From the NCBI RefSeq assembly GCF_014642835.1, contig NZ_BMJA01000002.1, positions 711,785 to 775,784 of the forward strand: a stretch of 64,000 nucleotides of DNA, written 5' to 3'. This stretch comes from Dyella nitratireducens. Its GTDB lineage: Bacteria > Pseudomonadota > Gammaproteobacteria > Xanthomonadales > Rhodanobacteraceae. The notes beneath the pieces were generated by a model. The model made no database searches. It was not told the origin of the DNA and saw only the letters and a program-made list of their open reading frames with translations. The translations under genes and the position numbers were made by a program. This document shows, in pieces, positions 42,011-51,726 of this stretch (the stretch's first letter is position 1; every line of letters starts with the position of its first letter).

Positions 42011-42988
42011 TTATTGCGGAACCTTCAACGGTGCGATCGTCTGATCGAGCGTGCTCCAGTATGCCTTGGTGTACGGCACCATCTCTTCGGCGTAATACCA
42101 CCAGAAGAAGCCGCCGATGAACTTCGGATCCTTGAAGCTGTTGACCATCGGGTAGTACGTCTTGATCAGGCCCGTCTGTACCGACGTGGGCGCGCCGGTG
42201 CTGGACGTGCCGATCTCGCCGAAGCCCACTTTCGCGTTCGGGAAGATGCTTTCGAGTGCACTGAAATCAGAGCTCCACGAAGGCGACAATCCTGGGCAAT
42301 CCTGGTACGGGTAGTAGCTGAAGAGCGCGTAGTCGGTACTCTGCAGAACGGAGGCCGGCAGGAACGTTGTGGGCCAGGTCTTCCAGTAATCCTGGGGCTT
42401 TTCCCAGCAATTGTTTCCCTTGCTGTCATCGTTGTAATACAGCGTGACCGCGGTCTTGCCGCCCGCGGCTTTCACGATAGCGCTGGCGGCGGCGACCATC
42501 TGCCCGATCTGCGTCTCTTCCGCATTCACGACGCTGTTGCTGCCATCCGGATTCTGGCGCAGCCATTCGCCGTTGATCTCGTTGGCGATCTCCCATACGT
42601 CGACCGTGCCGTTCAAACCGTTGACCAATTCCTTGGTTCGCGCGGTGTACGTGTTGATATTGGTCGGGAAGTAATACGAGTCCATGATTTCGCCCATCAC
42701 GTTGGCGACGGCGTGCAGCTTCACCAGTGAGGGGTAGTACTCGGCGGCGGTGGTGCCCGGATCGAACACCACGCGAACGGTGGGACGATACGGCAGTTTG
42801 CTTAGCGAGGTGATGATGGCGTTGAGGTTGGAAAGATCATCCAGGGTCACGCCGTAGATCGGTGCTTTCAGGGTCGCTGCAGCTTGTGCGTCGGCATTCG
42901 ACGCCAACGGCGCGGATGCTGCAAAAAGAGCGACGGATGCGGCAAGTGGAGCAAGAAGTTTTTTCGTTACGGGTGCAAGTTTTCTCAT
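42011..42988 (-). CDS. secreted TIM-barrel glycoside hydrolase (clan GH-A type)
   Basis: A 325-aa exported protein. The signal peptide covers about residues 1-35 (APLAASVALFAASAP). The catalytic features of clan GH-A are visible: VWEIANEINGEW with acid/base Glu137 after strand 4, and AKVGFGEIGTS with nucleophile Glu258 after strand 7. FWWYYAEEM near 290 gives the usual strand-8 Trp. I cannot place it in one GH family with certainty. It faces the nfr operon tail to tail, so a role in cutting the NfrAB polymer is possible but only by proximity. The region after its 5' end, 42989-43553, is non-coding. Confidence 0.75.
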   Translation of the reverse strand: MRKLAPVTKKLLAPLAASVALFAASAPLASNADAQAAATLKAPIYGVTLDDLSNLNAIITSLSKLPYRPTVRVVFDPGTTAAEYYPSLVKLHAVANVMGEIMDSYYFPTNINTYTARTKELVNGLNGTVDVWEIANEINGEWLRQNPDGSNSVVNAEETQIGQMVAAASAIVKAAGGKTAVTLYYNDDSKGNNCWEKPQDYWKTWPTTFLPASVLQSTDYALFSYYPYQDCPGLSPSWSSDFSALESIFPNAKVGFGEIGTSSTGAPTSVQTGLIKTYYPMVNSFKDPKFIGGFFWWYYAEEMVPYTKAYWSTLDQTIAPLKVPQ

Positions 42989-43553
42989 CGATTCGAGTTC
43001 ACATACGGTGGCGCTCCTTCGCCTGGTTTAATGTTGTGGCAGTAACGCAAAGCTTTTGGCCACGACATGACGGCGGCGCCGCAAATGAAAGATGCGGCTC
43101 CGAACTTGGTCGTGCTTATCCGAGCACCATGGAAATCATCCGTAGAACGGCTTGATCGTCTTCCCCTGAGCGCCGAAACGCGAAAGATGATGGGCAGCAG
43201 CCGTTTGGAGTGCCTGCGAAACGTCGAGTACTGCGAACGGTCGACATGCCGACCACCATTCGCTGCGCCGCACGGTGCTTCCCGGGCGGTTGGGAAGCCG
43301 TGCGGTACCTATCCTGGGAATGACGCACCTGGATAACGCGGGCCGTTGGGAGTCTAGCGATCGATCCCGCGTGGGAATCAAAAATTGGTTAGATCGAGCT
43401 ATGTGGCTGCTTTTTTTGTGATCGATCTCACATGGATGCAACTTGAAAAGACTTCGCCGTTCCAGAAGCAGACAGCCACGCGGTTGAGGCGGGAGCCCTG
43501 GCATTACGCACAACCGTCCCCACGTTGGGAGCTTCCTTGCATGGGCCTTACGC
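42989..43553. other. non-coding 565-bp stretch with one bulged hairpin
   Basis: Divergent intergenic region between the glycosidase and the flavin oxidoreductase genes. GCACGGTGCTTCCC (43271 on) pairs with GGGAAGCCGTGC with a two-base bulge around an eight-base loop. GTAACGCAAAGCTTTTGGCC near 43040 recalls one strand of a c-di-GMP-I riboswitch, but the other half is missing. No convincing gene or repeat otherwise. Confidence 0.4.
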
Positions 43554-44543
43554 ATGATCCCTTTTTCCGTACTCGACCTCGCCCCCGTCATCGAAGGCAA
43601 CACACCCACGCAAGCCTTCGCCAATACCCTGGATCTTGCACGCTGGGCCGAGCAACTGGGCTATACCCGCTATTGGCTGGCCGAGCATCACAACATGCCT
43701 GGTATTGCCAGTGCGGCGACGGCGGTGTTGATCGGCCACGTGGCTGGTGGCACGTCGACGATCAGGGTAGGGGCGGGCGGCATCATGCTGCCCAATCACG
43801 CGCCGCTTCAGGTGGCCGAACAATTCGGTACGTTGGCTTCGCTGTATCCGGGACGCATCGATTTGGGATTGGGACGTGCGCCGGGTACCGATCAAGCGAC
43901 GGCACGTGCATTGCGCCGCTACTACGAAGGTGCGGAAACTTTTCCCAACGACGTGCAGGAGTTGCTCGCCTACTTCGAACCTGCTGCACCGAGCCAGCTT
44001 GTGCGTGCTGTACCTGGCGCTGGGATTGAGGTGCCGGTGTGGCTGTTGGGATCAAGCTTGTTCAGCGCGCAACTCGCGGCTGCACGGGGTTTGCCGTTCG
44101 CCTTCGCCTCGCACTTCGCTCCGGATGCGATGGATGAGGCACTGATGCTTTATCGACGCGATTTCAAGCCTTCTGCGCGTCTGGAAAAGCCGTACGCCAT
44201 GCTTGGTGTCAACGTAGTGGTTGCTGAAACGGATGGTGAGGCACGGCGCTTGTTTACGTCGCAGCAGCAAAGCTTCGTCAATTTGCGGCGTGGGCGACCT
44301 GGACTGATTCCGCCGCCGATTGACGATATGGATGCGTATTGGGCGCCGCATGAGAAGGCCATGGTGGAGCGTGCGCTGGCCTGCGCCGTCGTGGGTGATC
44401 GGGATATGGTGCGGGACGGCTTGGCGGCGTTTATCGCACGGCATCGGCCGGATGAGTTGATGGTGACGGCGAATATTTTTGATCATGCGGCGCGGAAGCG
44501 GTCGTTTGAGTGGGCGATGCAGGCGCGCGAGATGCTCCCGTAG
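43554..44543 (+). CDS. YhbW-like LLM-class flavin-dependent oxidoreductase
   Basis: A 329-aa luciferase-like monooxygenase family protein. It matches the E. coli YhbW type over the whole length: [12 protein letters not shown] at the start, [20 protein letters not shown] near 41, [20 protein letters not shown] near 80, [16 protein letters not shown] near 100, [15 protein letters not shown] near 160 and [13 protein letters not shown] near 205. The family binds FMN and uses reduced flavin; no natural substrate is known for YhbW. It is a single gene, with a family-A REP directly overlapping its last codons (44540-44613). Confidence 0.88.
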   Translation: MIPFSVLDLAPVIEGNTPTQAFANTLDLARWAEQLGYTRYWLAEHHNMPGIASAATAVLIGHVAGGTSTIRVGAGGIMLPNHAPLQVAEQFGTLASLYPGRIDLGLGRAPGTDQATARALRRYYEGAETFPNDVQELLAYFEPAAPSQLVRAVPGAGIEVPVWLLGSSLFSAQLAAARGLPFAFASHFAPDAMDEALMLYRRDFKPSARLEKPYAMLGVNVVVAETDGEARRLFTSQQQSFVNLRRGRPGLIPPPIDDMDAYWAPHEKAMVERALACAVVGDRDMVRDGLAAFIARHRPDELMVTANIFDHAARKRSFEWAMQAREMLP

Positions 44544-44613
44544 GTTGGGGTGCAAACCCCAACATCGAGATCTATGCAGGCATGGCAACGTTGGGGTTTT
44601 CACCCCAACCTAC
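44540..44613. repeat. REP-like palindrome, family A
   Basis: GTAGGTTGGGGTGCAAACCC with inverted partner ending at 44613 (one arm has GGGGTTTTCACCCC instead of GGGGTTTGCACCCC). It lies exactly between the ends of two convergent genes. Confidence 0.9.
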
Positions 44614-44639
44614 ACGCCGTATCGGCGCGACAACCTACC

Positions 44640-46109
44640 TCAATGGTTGATTCTTTCCAGCGCAATGCCCTTCGTCGAAGGCCCAAAGACACCGATAACG
44701 GTAATGCCCACCACCATCGCTATCGCAATGAAGGTGGCGACAGCGAGTGCACCGCCAAGCTCGAGGAAATAACCAACCGCCAGCCCTGCAAACGCAGCAG
44801 CAAAGCGGCTCCATGAATACACAAAGCCAACCGCACGCGCACGAATCCGGGTGGGATACAGCTCAGCCTGATAGTTGTGATAGGCGTAGGACATGATGTT
44901 GGCGGCAAGCGTGAACACCACGCCAAGCGTGATCAGTACCACGGGCGATGTGGCCTGTGCGAAGCCGAGCATCGCCACGCCCATCACAGCCAGGCCCAGG
45001 ATGATCTGTGTTTTCCTTTCCAGGTAATCGGCAAAGTAGGTGCCAACCAGCGGGCCGAATGGATTGGCGATGGCGATGATGAAGGAATACTGCAGGCTGT
45101 GCGTGATGTTGATGCCGCGTGCGATCAGCAACGTCGGCACCCATGCGGCGAAGCCGTAGAAGCCGATCACCTGCGCCATGTTGAACACCGACAACATGAC
45201 GGTGCGGCGCCAATAATGTGCTGCAAAGATTTCCCGGAACCGGCCCACGCTTTCTTCCTCCGGCGCTTCGGCATGGACTGGCGGAAGAGGTCTGCCCGTT
45301 TCCGTTGCAACCTGGCGCTCGATGCCGGCGGTGATCGTGTCGGCTTCCTTGATGCGTCCATGCAGCGCGAGCCAGCGCGGGCTCTCCGGTACTTGGCGGA
45401 TAAGAAACCACGCCACGGTGGCACCGGCCGAGCCGATCAGCACCACCCAGCGCCAGCCATCCCATCCGAACGGCGCCGTCGGCACTAGCAGCCAGGCGAA
45501 CAAGGCCACCACCGGCACGATGCCCAGTGACACGAACTGGTTGAGCGAGAAGGCGCGGCCGCGCAATGCGAGTGGTGTGAGTTCGGAAATATAGGTATCG
45601 ATGGTGACAAGCTGCACGCCGAAGCCGACGCCGGCGATGAAGCGCCAGAGGTTGAGCAGTTCGCCGGTATGCTGGAAGGCCATGATGGTGGTGCTGCAGA
45701 CGTACCAGACCAATGACCACGTAAACACCGGGCGTCGGCCGTAGCGATCGGCAAGCTGGCTCAAAAACGCCACGCCCACCCACAAGCCCGCGAAGGTGCA
45801 GAAGATGAAGGTGCCGAATCCGGCCACCTTGATACCGGCGAGGCTGGCGAACACGCCCAGGGAGTCCGGCGAAAACAGCCCGGACTTGGCCATGCCTGGC
45901 GCGACATAGCCGGTGAAGAACAAATCGTAGTATTCGAACAAGCCACCCAGGGAAATCAGCGCGATGATTTTCCACAATGTGCGTGAGGCAGGCAGCCGGT
46001 CGAGGCGCGCGGCGATCGTGGCCGATGTGCTCGCTGCCACGGTATCCGGCCGTTTTTCCACGCCAGGGGCAGGGTCGGTTTGCGCGGATGTGCCTGCCGA
46101 TAACTTCAT
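44640..46109 (-). CDS. MFS transporter (sugar/organic-acid porter type)
   Basis: A 489-aa inner-membrane carrier of the major facilitator superfamily with 12 predicted helices. The ATG at 46109 has GAGG six bases upstream; the frame is open 49 codons further but without coding character. RLDRLPASRTLW and GLFEYYDLFFTGYVAPGM open helix 1. LADRYGRRP (119-126 region) is the MFS motif A in loop 2-3, and PESPRWLALHGR near 245 marks the central loop as in sugar-porter/metabolite:H+ symporters (NiaP- or YdjK-like). The substrate is unknown. It is convergent with the oxidoreductase and divergent from the two-component pair. Confidence 0.85.
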   Translation of the reverse strand: MKLSAGTSAQTDPAPGVEKRPDTVAASTSATIAARLDRLPASRTLWKIIALISLGGLFEYYDLFFTGYVAPGMAKSGLFSPDSLGVFASLAGIKVAGFGTFIFCTFAGLWVGVAFLSQLADRYGRRPVFTWSLVWYVCSTTIMAFQHTGELLNLWRFIAGVGFGVQLVTIDTYISELTPLALRGRAFSLNQFVSLGIVPVVALFAWLLVPTAPFGWDGWRWVVLIGSAGATVAWFLIRQVPESPRWLALHGRIKEADTITAGIERQVATETGRPLPPVHAEAPEEESVGRFREIFAAHYWRRTVMLSVFNMAQVIGFYGFAAWVPTLLIARGINITHSLQYSFIIAIANPFGPLVGTYFADYLERKTQIILGLAVMGVAMLGFAQATSPVVLITLGVVFTLAANIMSYAYHNYQAELYPTRIRARAVGFVYSWSRFAAAFAGLAVGYFLELGGALAVATFIAIAMVVGITVIGVFGPSTKGIALERINH

Positions 46110-46378
46110 GAGGACCTCGATGCGTTGGTTTGAGCTGACACTGTGCATTAAAAAGCATTCCGGGTGAGCATTGAATTTCAGCATCGTCGATGGTCGTGGC
46201 TCGCCGGGATAAGGGCTCTGCACCATGACCATAGAACCGCTTCCTGTCGCGGCCATGAAAGCTTCCTTAAAAAATTTTCAGGTAAGCGCGCGTCGTGAAG
46301 CGAGCTTGTGCGTCGCGTCAAGCAAGCGCTGTTGTTTGGCGTAGACTCAATCACCGTACAGGGTGACGGGTCTTGTCA

Positions 46379-47038
46379 ATGAAAGTCCTGATCGTCGAAG
46401 ACCAGTACAAGCTAGGTCAGTTTTTGAAGCGAGGTTTCAGCGAACGCTCCTACACGGCGGAATGGGCGCAGAGCTGCATGGCAGCGCGAGACGCGCTCGC
46501 GGAAGATAACTTCGACGTGATCATTCTCGATCTTGGCCTGCCGGATGGGGACGGGCTGGAGCTCTTGTGTGAATGGCGCCGGTGCGGCTTCAACGAGCCG
46601 GTACTGATCCTGAGCGCGCGTGACACGGTGGACGATCGCATCGCCGGCTTGAACTTGGGTGCTGACGATTATCTGCCCAAGCCTTTCAGCTTCGAAGAGC
46701 TGCTCGCGCATGTACGTTCGCTGATGCGCAGACAATGTGCGGTCAAGCAGACGATGCTCGAGCACAAGAGCATAAAGCTGGATCTACTGAGCCGCACCGT
46801 GCGCTTGCGTGGGCAACCGGTGGAGCTCACAAGCCGCGAATTCGCCTTGCTTGAAATCTTCATGCAGAACGCCGGACGCACGTTGACGCGCTCTTATATT
46901 TCTGAGCGTGTCTGGCCCGGTTTGGTCGAAGACAACCTGCTGGACGTCTATATGAGCCGGTTGCGTACCAAGCTCGAGGACGGTGCTGGCACGTTGCTGT
47001 TCAAGACGCTGCGCGGGATAGGCTACCAACTGGTATGA
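46379..47038 (+). CDS. OmpR/PhoB-family response regulator
   Basis: A 219-aa DNA-binding response regulator. Receiver domain: acidic pair Glu7/Asp8, phospho-acceptor Asp51 in IILDLGLPDGDG, Ser79 in ILSAR and Lys101 in YLPKPFSF. A winged-helix DNA-binding domain follows (about 125-219; LTSREFALLEIFMQNAGRTL, VYMSRLRTKLEDGA, TLRGIGYQLV). TTG at 46373 is an alternative start. The stop overlaps the histidine kinase start by four bases (ATGA), so they are translated together. The type is near QseB/PmrA. Targets are unknown. Confidence 0.92.
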   Translation: MKVLIVEDQYKLGQFLKRGFSERSYTAEWAQSCMAARDALAEDNFDVIILDLGLPDGDGLELLCEWRRCGFNEPVLILSARDTVDDRIAGLNLGADDYLPKPFSFEELLAHVRSLMRRQCAVKQTMLEHKSIKLDLLSRTVRLRGQPVELTSREFALLEIFMQNAGRTLTRSYISERVWPGLVEDNLLDVYMSRLRTKLEDGAGTLLFKTLRGIGYQLV

Positions 47039-48438
47039 AGTCCCTGCGGGCGCGCATCAGCTTGTGGTTTGCGCTGAGTGCCACGATCACCCTGGCTGTG
47101 CTGTTTGCCGTCGGTTATCTCCTGCTGGAAAGCCATATGCAGCGTGATCTGGACCTGCTCAACAAAACCGAGTTCGAGCAGATTCGCGCTCGACTTGGCA
47201 CGGACTATGGTGCGTTGACGCCGCAAATCGTGGATCAACGCATACATGAAACTGCCGACTATGCCTCCGTGCTTTTCTACGTCAACATCGACGAGCCGCC
47301 GCACGATATGTTGTTCTATTCCAACAATCTGGACGGCAAACCGATTCCAGATGTTCCCGGCAAACATATCTACAACGCTTTCGTGCCCGGTGTGGGGGAA
47401 TTGCGCGTCGGCGAATTCATCATGCCGCCTTTCGATGTCACGATCGGCACACCAACGCGCCAGATGCGGCAGGATTTGACCGCGTATGTCGAGGTATGCA
47501 TTGCCTTGCTGGTAATCATGCTGTTGACCAGCGGCTTGATCGGCATTGTCACCAGTCGCCTGATTCTTCGCCCGGTGCGGCTGATCGGCGAAACAGCCAA
47601 TCGAATACGCTCGGACAATCTGGCAGAGCGCATTGCCGTTCCAGGGGGCAAGGATGAGATCTTTGACCTGGTGCGGTTGCTCAACCAGATGTTCGATCGC
47701 CTGGAGGCATCGTTCAAGCAGGCTCGGCAGTTTTCCGAAGAGGTATCGCACGAGTTGAAAACGCCGCTGTCGCTGGTGCGCTTGCACGCCGAGCGCCTGC
47801 TTGTCGAAGGCAAGCTCGAACGGCGACAGGAAGACGCCGTGCTTGTGCAGCTCGACGAACTGGCGCGCATCAACCAGATGATAGACGAGCTGCTGTTCAT
47901 ATCGCGCGCCGAAGTGAATGGCGTCACGCTGAATCTCATCAACCAGCATCCCGGACATTTTCTGCGCAGCGTCGAACCGGATCTGCATGCCTTGGTCGAG
48001 CACCGTGGACGGCGCCTGCGTTGCGTGCAACACGGTGATGGCCTGGTGGCGATGGAAGAGAAATGGCTGCGCCAGGTCATTTTCAACCTGTTGACCAATG
48101 CGCTGCGCGTATCGCCGCCGAACGGCTTGATCACCATGACGTCCATCGTTGCCGACGGAAGCTGGTGCGTCAGCACCGAAGACGAAGGTCCGGGCTTGAC
48201 GGATGAACAGTGCGAGCGCGTCTTCGACCGCTTCGTGCGTTTCAACGTGCGGGCAGGGGAGGATCAGGGCAGCGGCCTGGGACTTACCATTTGCCGCAGT
48301 ATCATCGAGCTGCATGGCGGCAGTATCCGCGCCCAGCCGCGTGGCGGCGAACTGGGGTTGCGCGTGAGTTTCAGTCTTCCGGTGGCGACGGTGGTGGAGT
48401 CATCGTACGCGATGGGACAGCCTTTGTTAGGGACGTGA
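47035..48438 (+). CDS. sensor histidine kinase
   Basis: A 467-aa inner-membrane kinase. Helix 1 (about 13-34) and helix 2 (about 157-176, IALLVIMLLTSGLIGIV) enclose a periplasmic sensor of about 120 residues. HAMP follows (RPVRLIGETANRIRSDNLAE), then HisKA with phospho-acceptor His239 in VSHELKTPLSLVR, and HATPase_c with N-box NLLTNALRV, G1 DEGPGL and G2 GSGLGLTICRSI. It partners the overlapping response regulator. The signal is unknown; the periplasmic part has the motif DEPPHDMLFYSNN-type (about 84-96) seen in related xanthomonad kinases. Confidence 0.9.
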   Translation: MKSLRARISLWFALSATITLAVLFAVGYLLLESHMQRDLDLLNKTEFEQIRARLGTDYGALTPQIVDQRIHETADYASVLFYVNIDEPPHDMLFYSNNLDGKPIPDVPGKHIYNAFVPGVGELRVGEFIMPPFDVTIGTPTRQMRQDLTAYVEVCIALLVIMLLTSGLIGIVTSRLILRPVRLIGETANRIRSDNLAERIAVPGGKDEIFDLVRLLNQMFDRLEASFKQARQFSEEVSHELKTPLSLVRLHAERLLVEGKLERRQEDAVLVQLDELARINQMIDELLFISRAEVNGVTLNLINQHPGHFLRSVEPDLHALVEHRGRRLRCVQHGDGLVAMEEKWLRQVIFNLLTNALRVSPPNGLITMTSIVADGSWCVSTEDEGPGLTDEQCERVFDRFVRFNVRAGEDQGSGLGLTICRSIIELHGGSIRAQPRGGELGLRVSFSLPVATVVESSYAMGQPLLGT

Positions 48439-48542
48439 GTCACCGCGTAGGCGCAATCGTGCGATAAACCAGTTCTCTCTCCTTGAAGGAGATAAAGAGC
48501 AGGGAGACACTACAGTGTCGATTTTTTGCGAACCATAGTGCG

Positions 48543-48600
48543 CGAGACGGGTGATTCACACTGAGGCTCTTTGGGGTAAGGGAGTGAATCACCCGTCTCG
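48543..48600. terminator. 17-bp perfect inverted repeat between convergent genes
   Basis: CGAGACGGGTGATTCAC (48543-48559) and GTGAATCACCCGTCTCG (48584-48600) are exact inverts with a 24-base spacer. It lies between the kinase gene and the end of the TonB receptor gene. It lacks a T run, so it may be a bidirectional transcript end or a single repeat element not related to families A or B. Confidence 0.5.
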
Positions 48601-48613
48601 ACGCGGTCAAAGC

Positions 48614-51589
48614 TTAGAACTTGAGCGTTGCTGTGCCATAGATCAGCCGTCCGATGGGTGAGTACGTCGCCACATCAGCGTTGTTGTCGGTAAACGCCTG
48701 CGGGGCGAGTGGTGGCATGCGGTTGGCGATGTTATTGATGCCCAGCGCCACCGACCATCCCTTGATGATCTCGTGTGACGCCGAACGATCGACCGAATAG
48801 CCAACCCGCAAGTCCCACGTGAGATAACTGCTGACAGGAATGCGCTTGAGCGTGGTGCTTTGTGCGTAGACGATGCCGCCAGGGCCGATGTCTGTCACCG
48901 ATGCGATGTAATTGTTGCCGACCGTGAGATCCCAGTTGCCGTATTGCCAATCGGCAGTGGTGTAAAAGCTGAAGCGTGGGATCGTCCCCTGCACGCCGGT
49001 GCCACCGTTGGTTACGAAGCCGGCGTAGTTGTAATACTGCTGGCCGGGCAGCGCCTGGAACTGGTATTTGAAGAACATCGCGCCGTTGGTGGCAAACGTG
49101 AACGTACCGGCGTGATCGCTGACGAAATAATACTCTGCCGACATGTTCGCGGAGCGCACATGCAAGCCGCCCAGGTTGGTGAAGCGGTCGATCGCGTACA
49201 GATTCAATGGATCGCCACCGGAGCGCAGATAGGCTTGCACCTGGCCCGGCGCCGTGAATGCCGTAGCGCCCGGCATGCCTGGAAAATTACCCAGCGCCAG
49301 GTTGGATGCGAACGGTGACGCCGCGCCAAGCTGGTTCACGCTTTGCAGGATGTTGGTAAAGCCGATGCCACCGGGGTAGCCACGCTGATCCACCGACGAG
49401 TAATCGATCGACGCCGTCAAGCCGGGCAGTGCCTGCGGCGTGAAGGTGATGCCCATCGAGCGGGTGACGGCCGTGCTCGGTTTCAGGCGTGGATTGTTGC
49501 CGTCTTCACCATTGAACTCGAGCCCAGGAAGGCCGAACACGGATTGAATGACGCTGCTGCCCACCAGCCGTGTGTCGGTGGGGCCGTACATCGCATACAG
49601 CGTCGGCGCCGTATACGCCCGCGAGAACGAACCGCGCAGCGTGATCTGGTTGTCGATCGGCTGCCAGCGGAACCCGAACTTGGGTACCAACGAATTGCCG
49701 GCGTCGCTGTAATGCTCGTAACGTGCAGCGGCGATAAGGTCAAAGGCATGGAATCCGGGTGCCGACCAGCCGGGACTGGTGATAGGCACGCGAACTTCAC
49801 TGTAGGCGCTGTCAATGTCGCGTCCGCGGGAGAACGGATCAGCCGCTGTGCCGCCGATCCAGTCGTGCGCGGTGGGGCCGGTATTTCGGCCATTGGGATC
49901 TGTGTAGGCGGAGAGCGATTCGTGACGCACCTCCATGCCGAAAGCAACGCCCACTTTGCCAGCCGGTAATTCGAACGGTTTGCCCACCAGCTTGGCGTCG
50001 AAGGCATCCAGCTTGCTCTGGGCGTGGATCGCTTCCGTACCGTACAGATTCGCAAGCGCAGCAGGATTGATGCCCGACGTCACCGCCAACGGATCGAGTG
50101 CGGGCTGGATGACGAACGCACCCGTACCGGAGAAGCCGGTCTGCACGCGGCTGTAGGCGCCTCCGAGAACGGGATTGCCGTGTGCGTCGTATCCCCCGGC
50201 GATTGCGCGCGCGACGTTGGGTGCGTAGATGAGATTGAACTGGTCCTGTTCCAGCGTGTTGTCACTGTGATCGAGCGTGCTTTCCCAGTGCCAGTCGCGG
50301 GTGATGTCGCCACGCAGGCCAGCCACGATCCGGAAACCTTCCGCTGTGTTGATGAACTGCTGGGGATAGGGAAGGTAGCCGAATACCACCTGGTTGAATG
50401 CGGTGGTCAGCGGGTTGTAGGGGGAGCCCGCCGGTAGCGAGACAGTAGTCCGGATCGGCAGCCACTGGGTGAAACTCTTGGTACGCGAATACAGGATGTT
50501 GCCGAAGGCCGTGAGTTTGTTGTCATCCAGCAGGTCGGCAGAAAGATTGATGCTCAAGCCTTTTTGATCCTGCCGCTCCAGCAAGGTCTGGTAGCGGGAC
50601 ACGTCGAAACCATCAGCTACAGCGGTTGGTGTGGTGGTCAGATAGGTGCCGTTGGCGATCAGGCTGTCGATATTCGTGGCGGTTGCCTGCGTGCCGGTTG
50701 GGTTGTCTTGCGCAGGGGAACTGAGTCCCGGAGCGAGGATGGCGCCTGGGAAACGGCCATCGGCGCCAACCGTGCCGGGTATGTTGGAGATGCGGCCGTA
50801 GAGCGGGCTGGTGAAGCTTCTTGCGTCCTGGTAAAGCGGATCGGTCTTGGCTTCGCTGCCGGTCACGGTGATGTGCACGCCATGCAGTGTCGTGCCCGCC
50901 ACGAAATAACCGGATTTTTCGCGATAGTTGCCGCTGGCAGCGCCATAGCGCACGCCGACTTCCGCACCCTGGTAGTCCTTTTTCAGGATGATGTTGACCA
51001 CGCCGCCAATCGCGTCGGAGCCGTAGATGGCCGAAGCGCCATCGGTCAACACTTCGATATGGTCGATCGCCGACACGGGAATCTGGTTCACGTCGACAAA
51101 GTTCTTGCCGCCGATGCCGTTGATGCCGCTGGTAGCCACGCGCAGGCCGTCGACCAGCACCAGTGTGTCGAGATTGCGTAACTGCAGCTGAGAACCGCCA
51201 GCCGTGTTCTGGTTGTTGTTGTTCGCGTTGCTGGTGCCGGTGTTGCTGCGCCCGGCAAACGAGGGCACCACCTTGCGCAACAGATCGAGTGCGTTGGAGT
51301 TGACGCCTGCGGCTTTGATCTCGTCGTTGTCGACGGAGGTCACCGGCACCATGACCTCGTCGGGCGCTACCGGCAGATTGGAACCGGTGACCACCACAGT
51401 TGCAAGGGTGGCTGGTTTTTGCGATTTGTCCGGTTGGTCCGCCTTTGGGGTCGTGCCCGCGGAAGTGTCCGGATTTTGTTGCTGGGGCGGTTCGTCCGCA
51501 TACAGATTGGTGGAAACCGCTGTTGCGCAAGTAGTACCCATTGCCATCAGCAATGCGCCGAGCAATGGCTTTACGGTCAAACTCTGCAT
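48614..51589 (-). CDS. TonB-dependent outer-membrane receptor
   Basis: A 991-aa receptor. After the signal peptide (about 1-25) comes a polar linker, then a TonB-box-like/plug start (ATVVVTGSNLPVAPDEVMVP). The plug domain has the usual LVLVDGLRVATSG, VDVNQIPVSAIDHIEVLTDG and ASAIYGSDAIGGVVNIILKK. The 22-strand barrel fills the rest and ends YGTATLKF with terminal Phe. A low-complexity Asn run (NANNNNQN) in the plug is odd. The type is that of the many OAR-like/carbohydrate or peptide receptors of Xanthomonadales. It is transcribed after the beta-propeller gene (137 bases apart), recalling the E. coli yncD-yncE association. The substrate is unknown. Confidence 0.9.
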   Translation of the reverse strand: MQSLTVKPLLGALLMAMGTTCATAVSTNLYADEPPQQQNPDTSAGTTPKADQPDKSQKPATLATVVVTGSNLPVAPDEVMVPVTSVDNDEIKAAGVNSNALDLLRKVVPSFAGRSNTGTSNANNNNQNTAGGSQLQLRNLDTLVLVDGLRVATSGINGIGGKNFVDVNQIPVSAIDHIEVLTDGASAIYGSDAIGGVVNIILKKDYQGAEVGVRYGAASGNYREKSGYFVAGTTLHGVHITVTGSEAKTDPLYQDARSFTSPLYGRISNIPGTVGADGRFPGAILAPGLSSPAQDNPTGTQATATNIDSLIANGTYLTTTPTAVADGFDVSRYQTLLERQDQKGLSINLSADLLDDNKLTAFGNILYSRTKSFTQWLPIRTTVSLPAGSPYNPLTTAFNQVVFGYLPYPQQFINTAEGFRIVAGLRGDITRDWHWESTLDHSDNTLEQDQFNLIYAPNVARAIAGGYDAHGNPVLGGAYSRVQTGFSGTGAFVIQPALDPLAVTSGINPAALANLYGTEAIHAQSKLDAFDAKLVGKPFELPAGKVGVAFGMEVRHESLSAYTDPNGRNTGPTAHDWIGGTAADPFSRGRDIDSAYSEVRVPITSPGWSAPGFHAFDLIAAARYEHYSDAGNSLVPKFGFRWQPIDNQITLRGSFSRAYTAPTLYAMYGPTDTRLVGSSVIQSVFGLPGLEFNGEDGNNPRLKPSTAVTRSMGITFTPQALPGLTASIDYSSVDQRGYPGGIGFTNILQSVNQLGAASPFASNLALGNFPGMPGATAFTAPGQVQAYLRSGGDPLNLYAIDRFTNLGGLHVRSANMSAEYYFVSDHAGTFTFATNGAMFFKYQFQALPGQQYYNYAGFVTNGGTGVQGTIPRFSFYTTADWQYGNWDLTVGNNYIASVTDIGPGGIVYAQSTTLKRIPVSSYLTWDLRVGYSVDRSASHEIIKGWSVALGINNIANRMPPLAPQAFTDNNADVATYSPIGRLIYGTATLKF

Positions 51590-51726
51590 AGCGTCTATCC
51601 CTCCCCGGACGACACGTTCGCGACTGGTTTCAAATGACGGTCATGTTGTTCCGCTTCGATTTGCTTGCATGGTCGTATACCGTTGTTGTTGGTGGGAAAC
51701 GCGGGTGATGTTTGATCGGCTTGCGC

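Noticed and set aside
43030-43080. c-di-GMP-I riboswitch-like segment GTAACGCAAAGCTTTTGGCC
   Set aside because: Only the ACGCAAAGC half is present. The matching GGCAAACC/GAAA half and second stem are absent, and the next plus-strand gene is 470 bases away.
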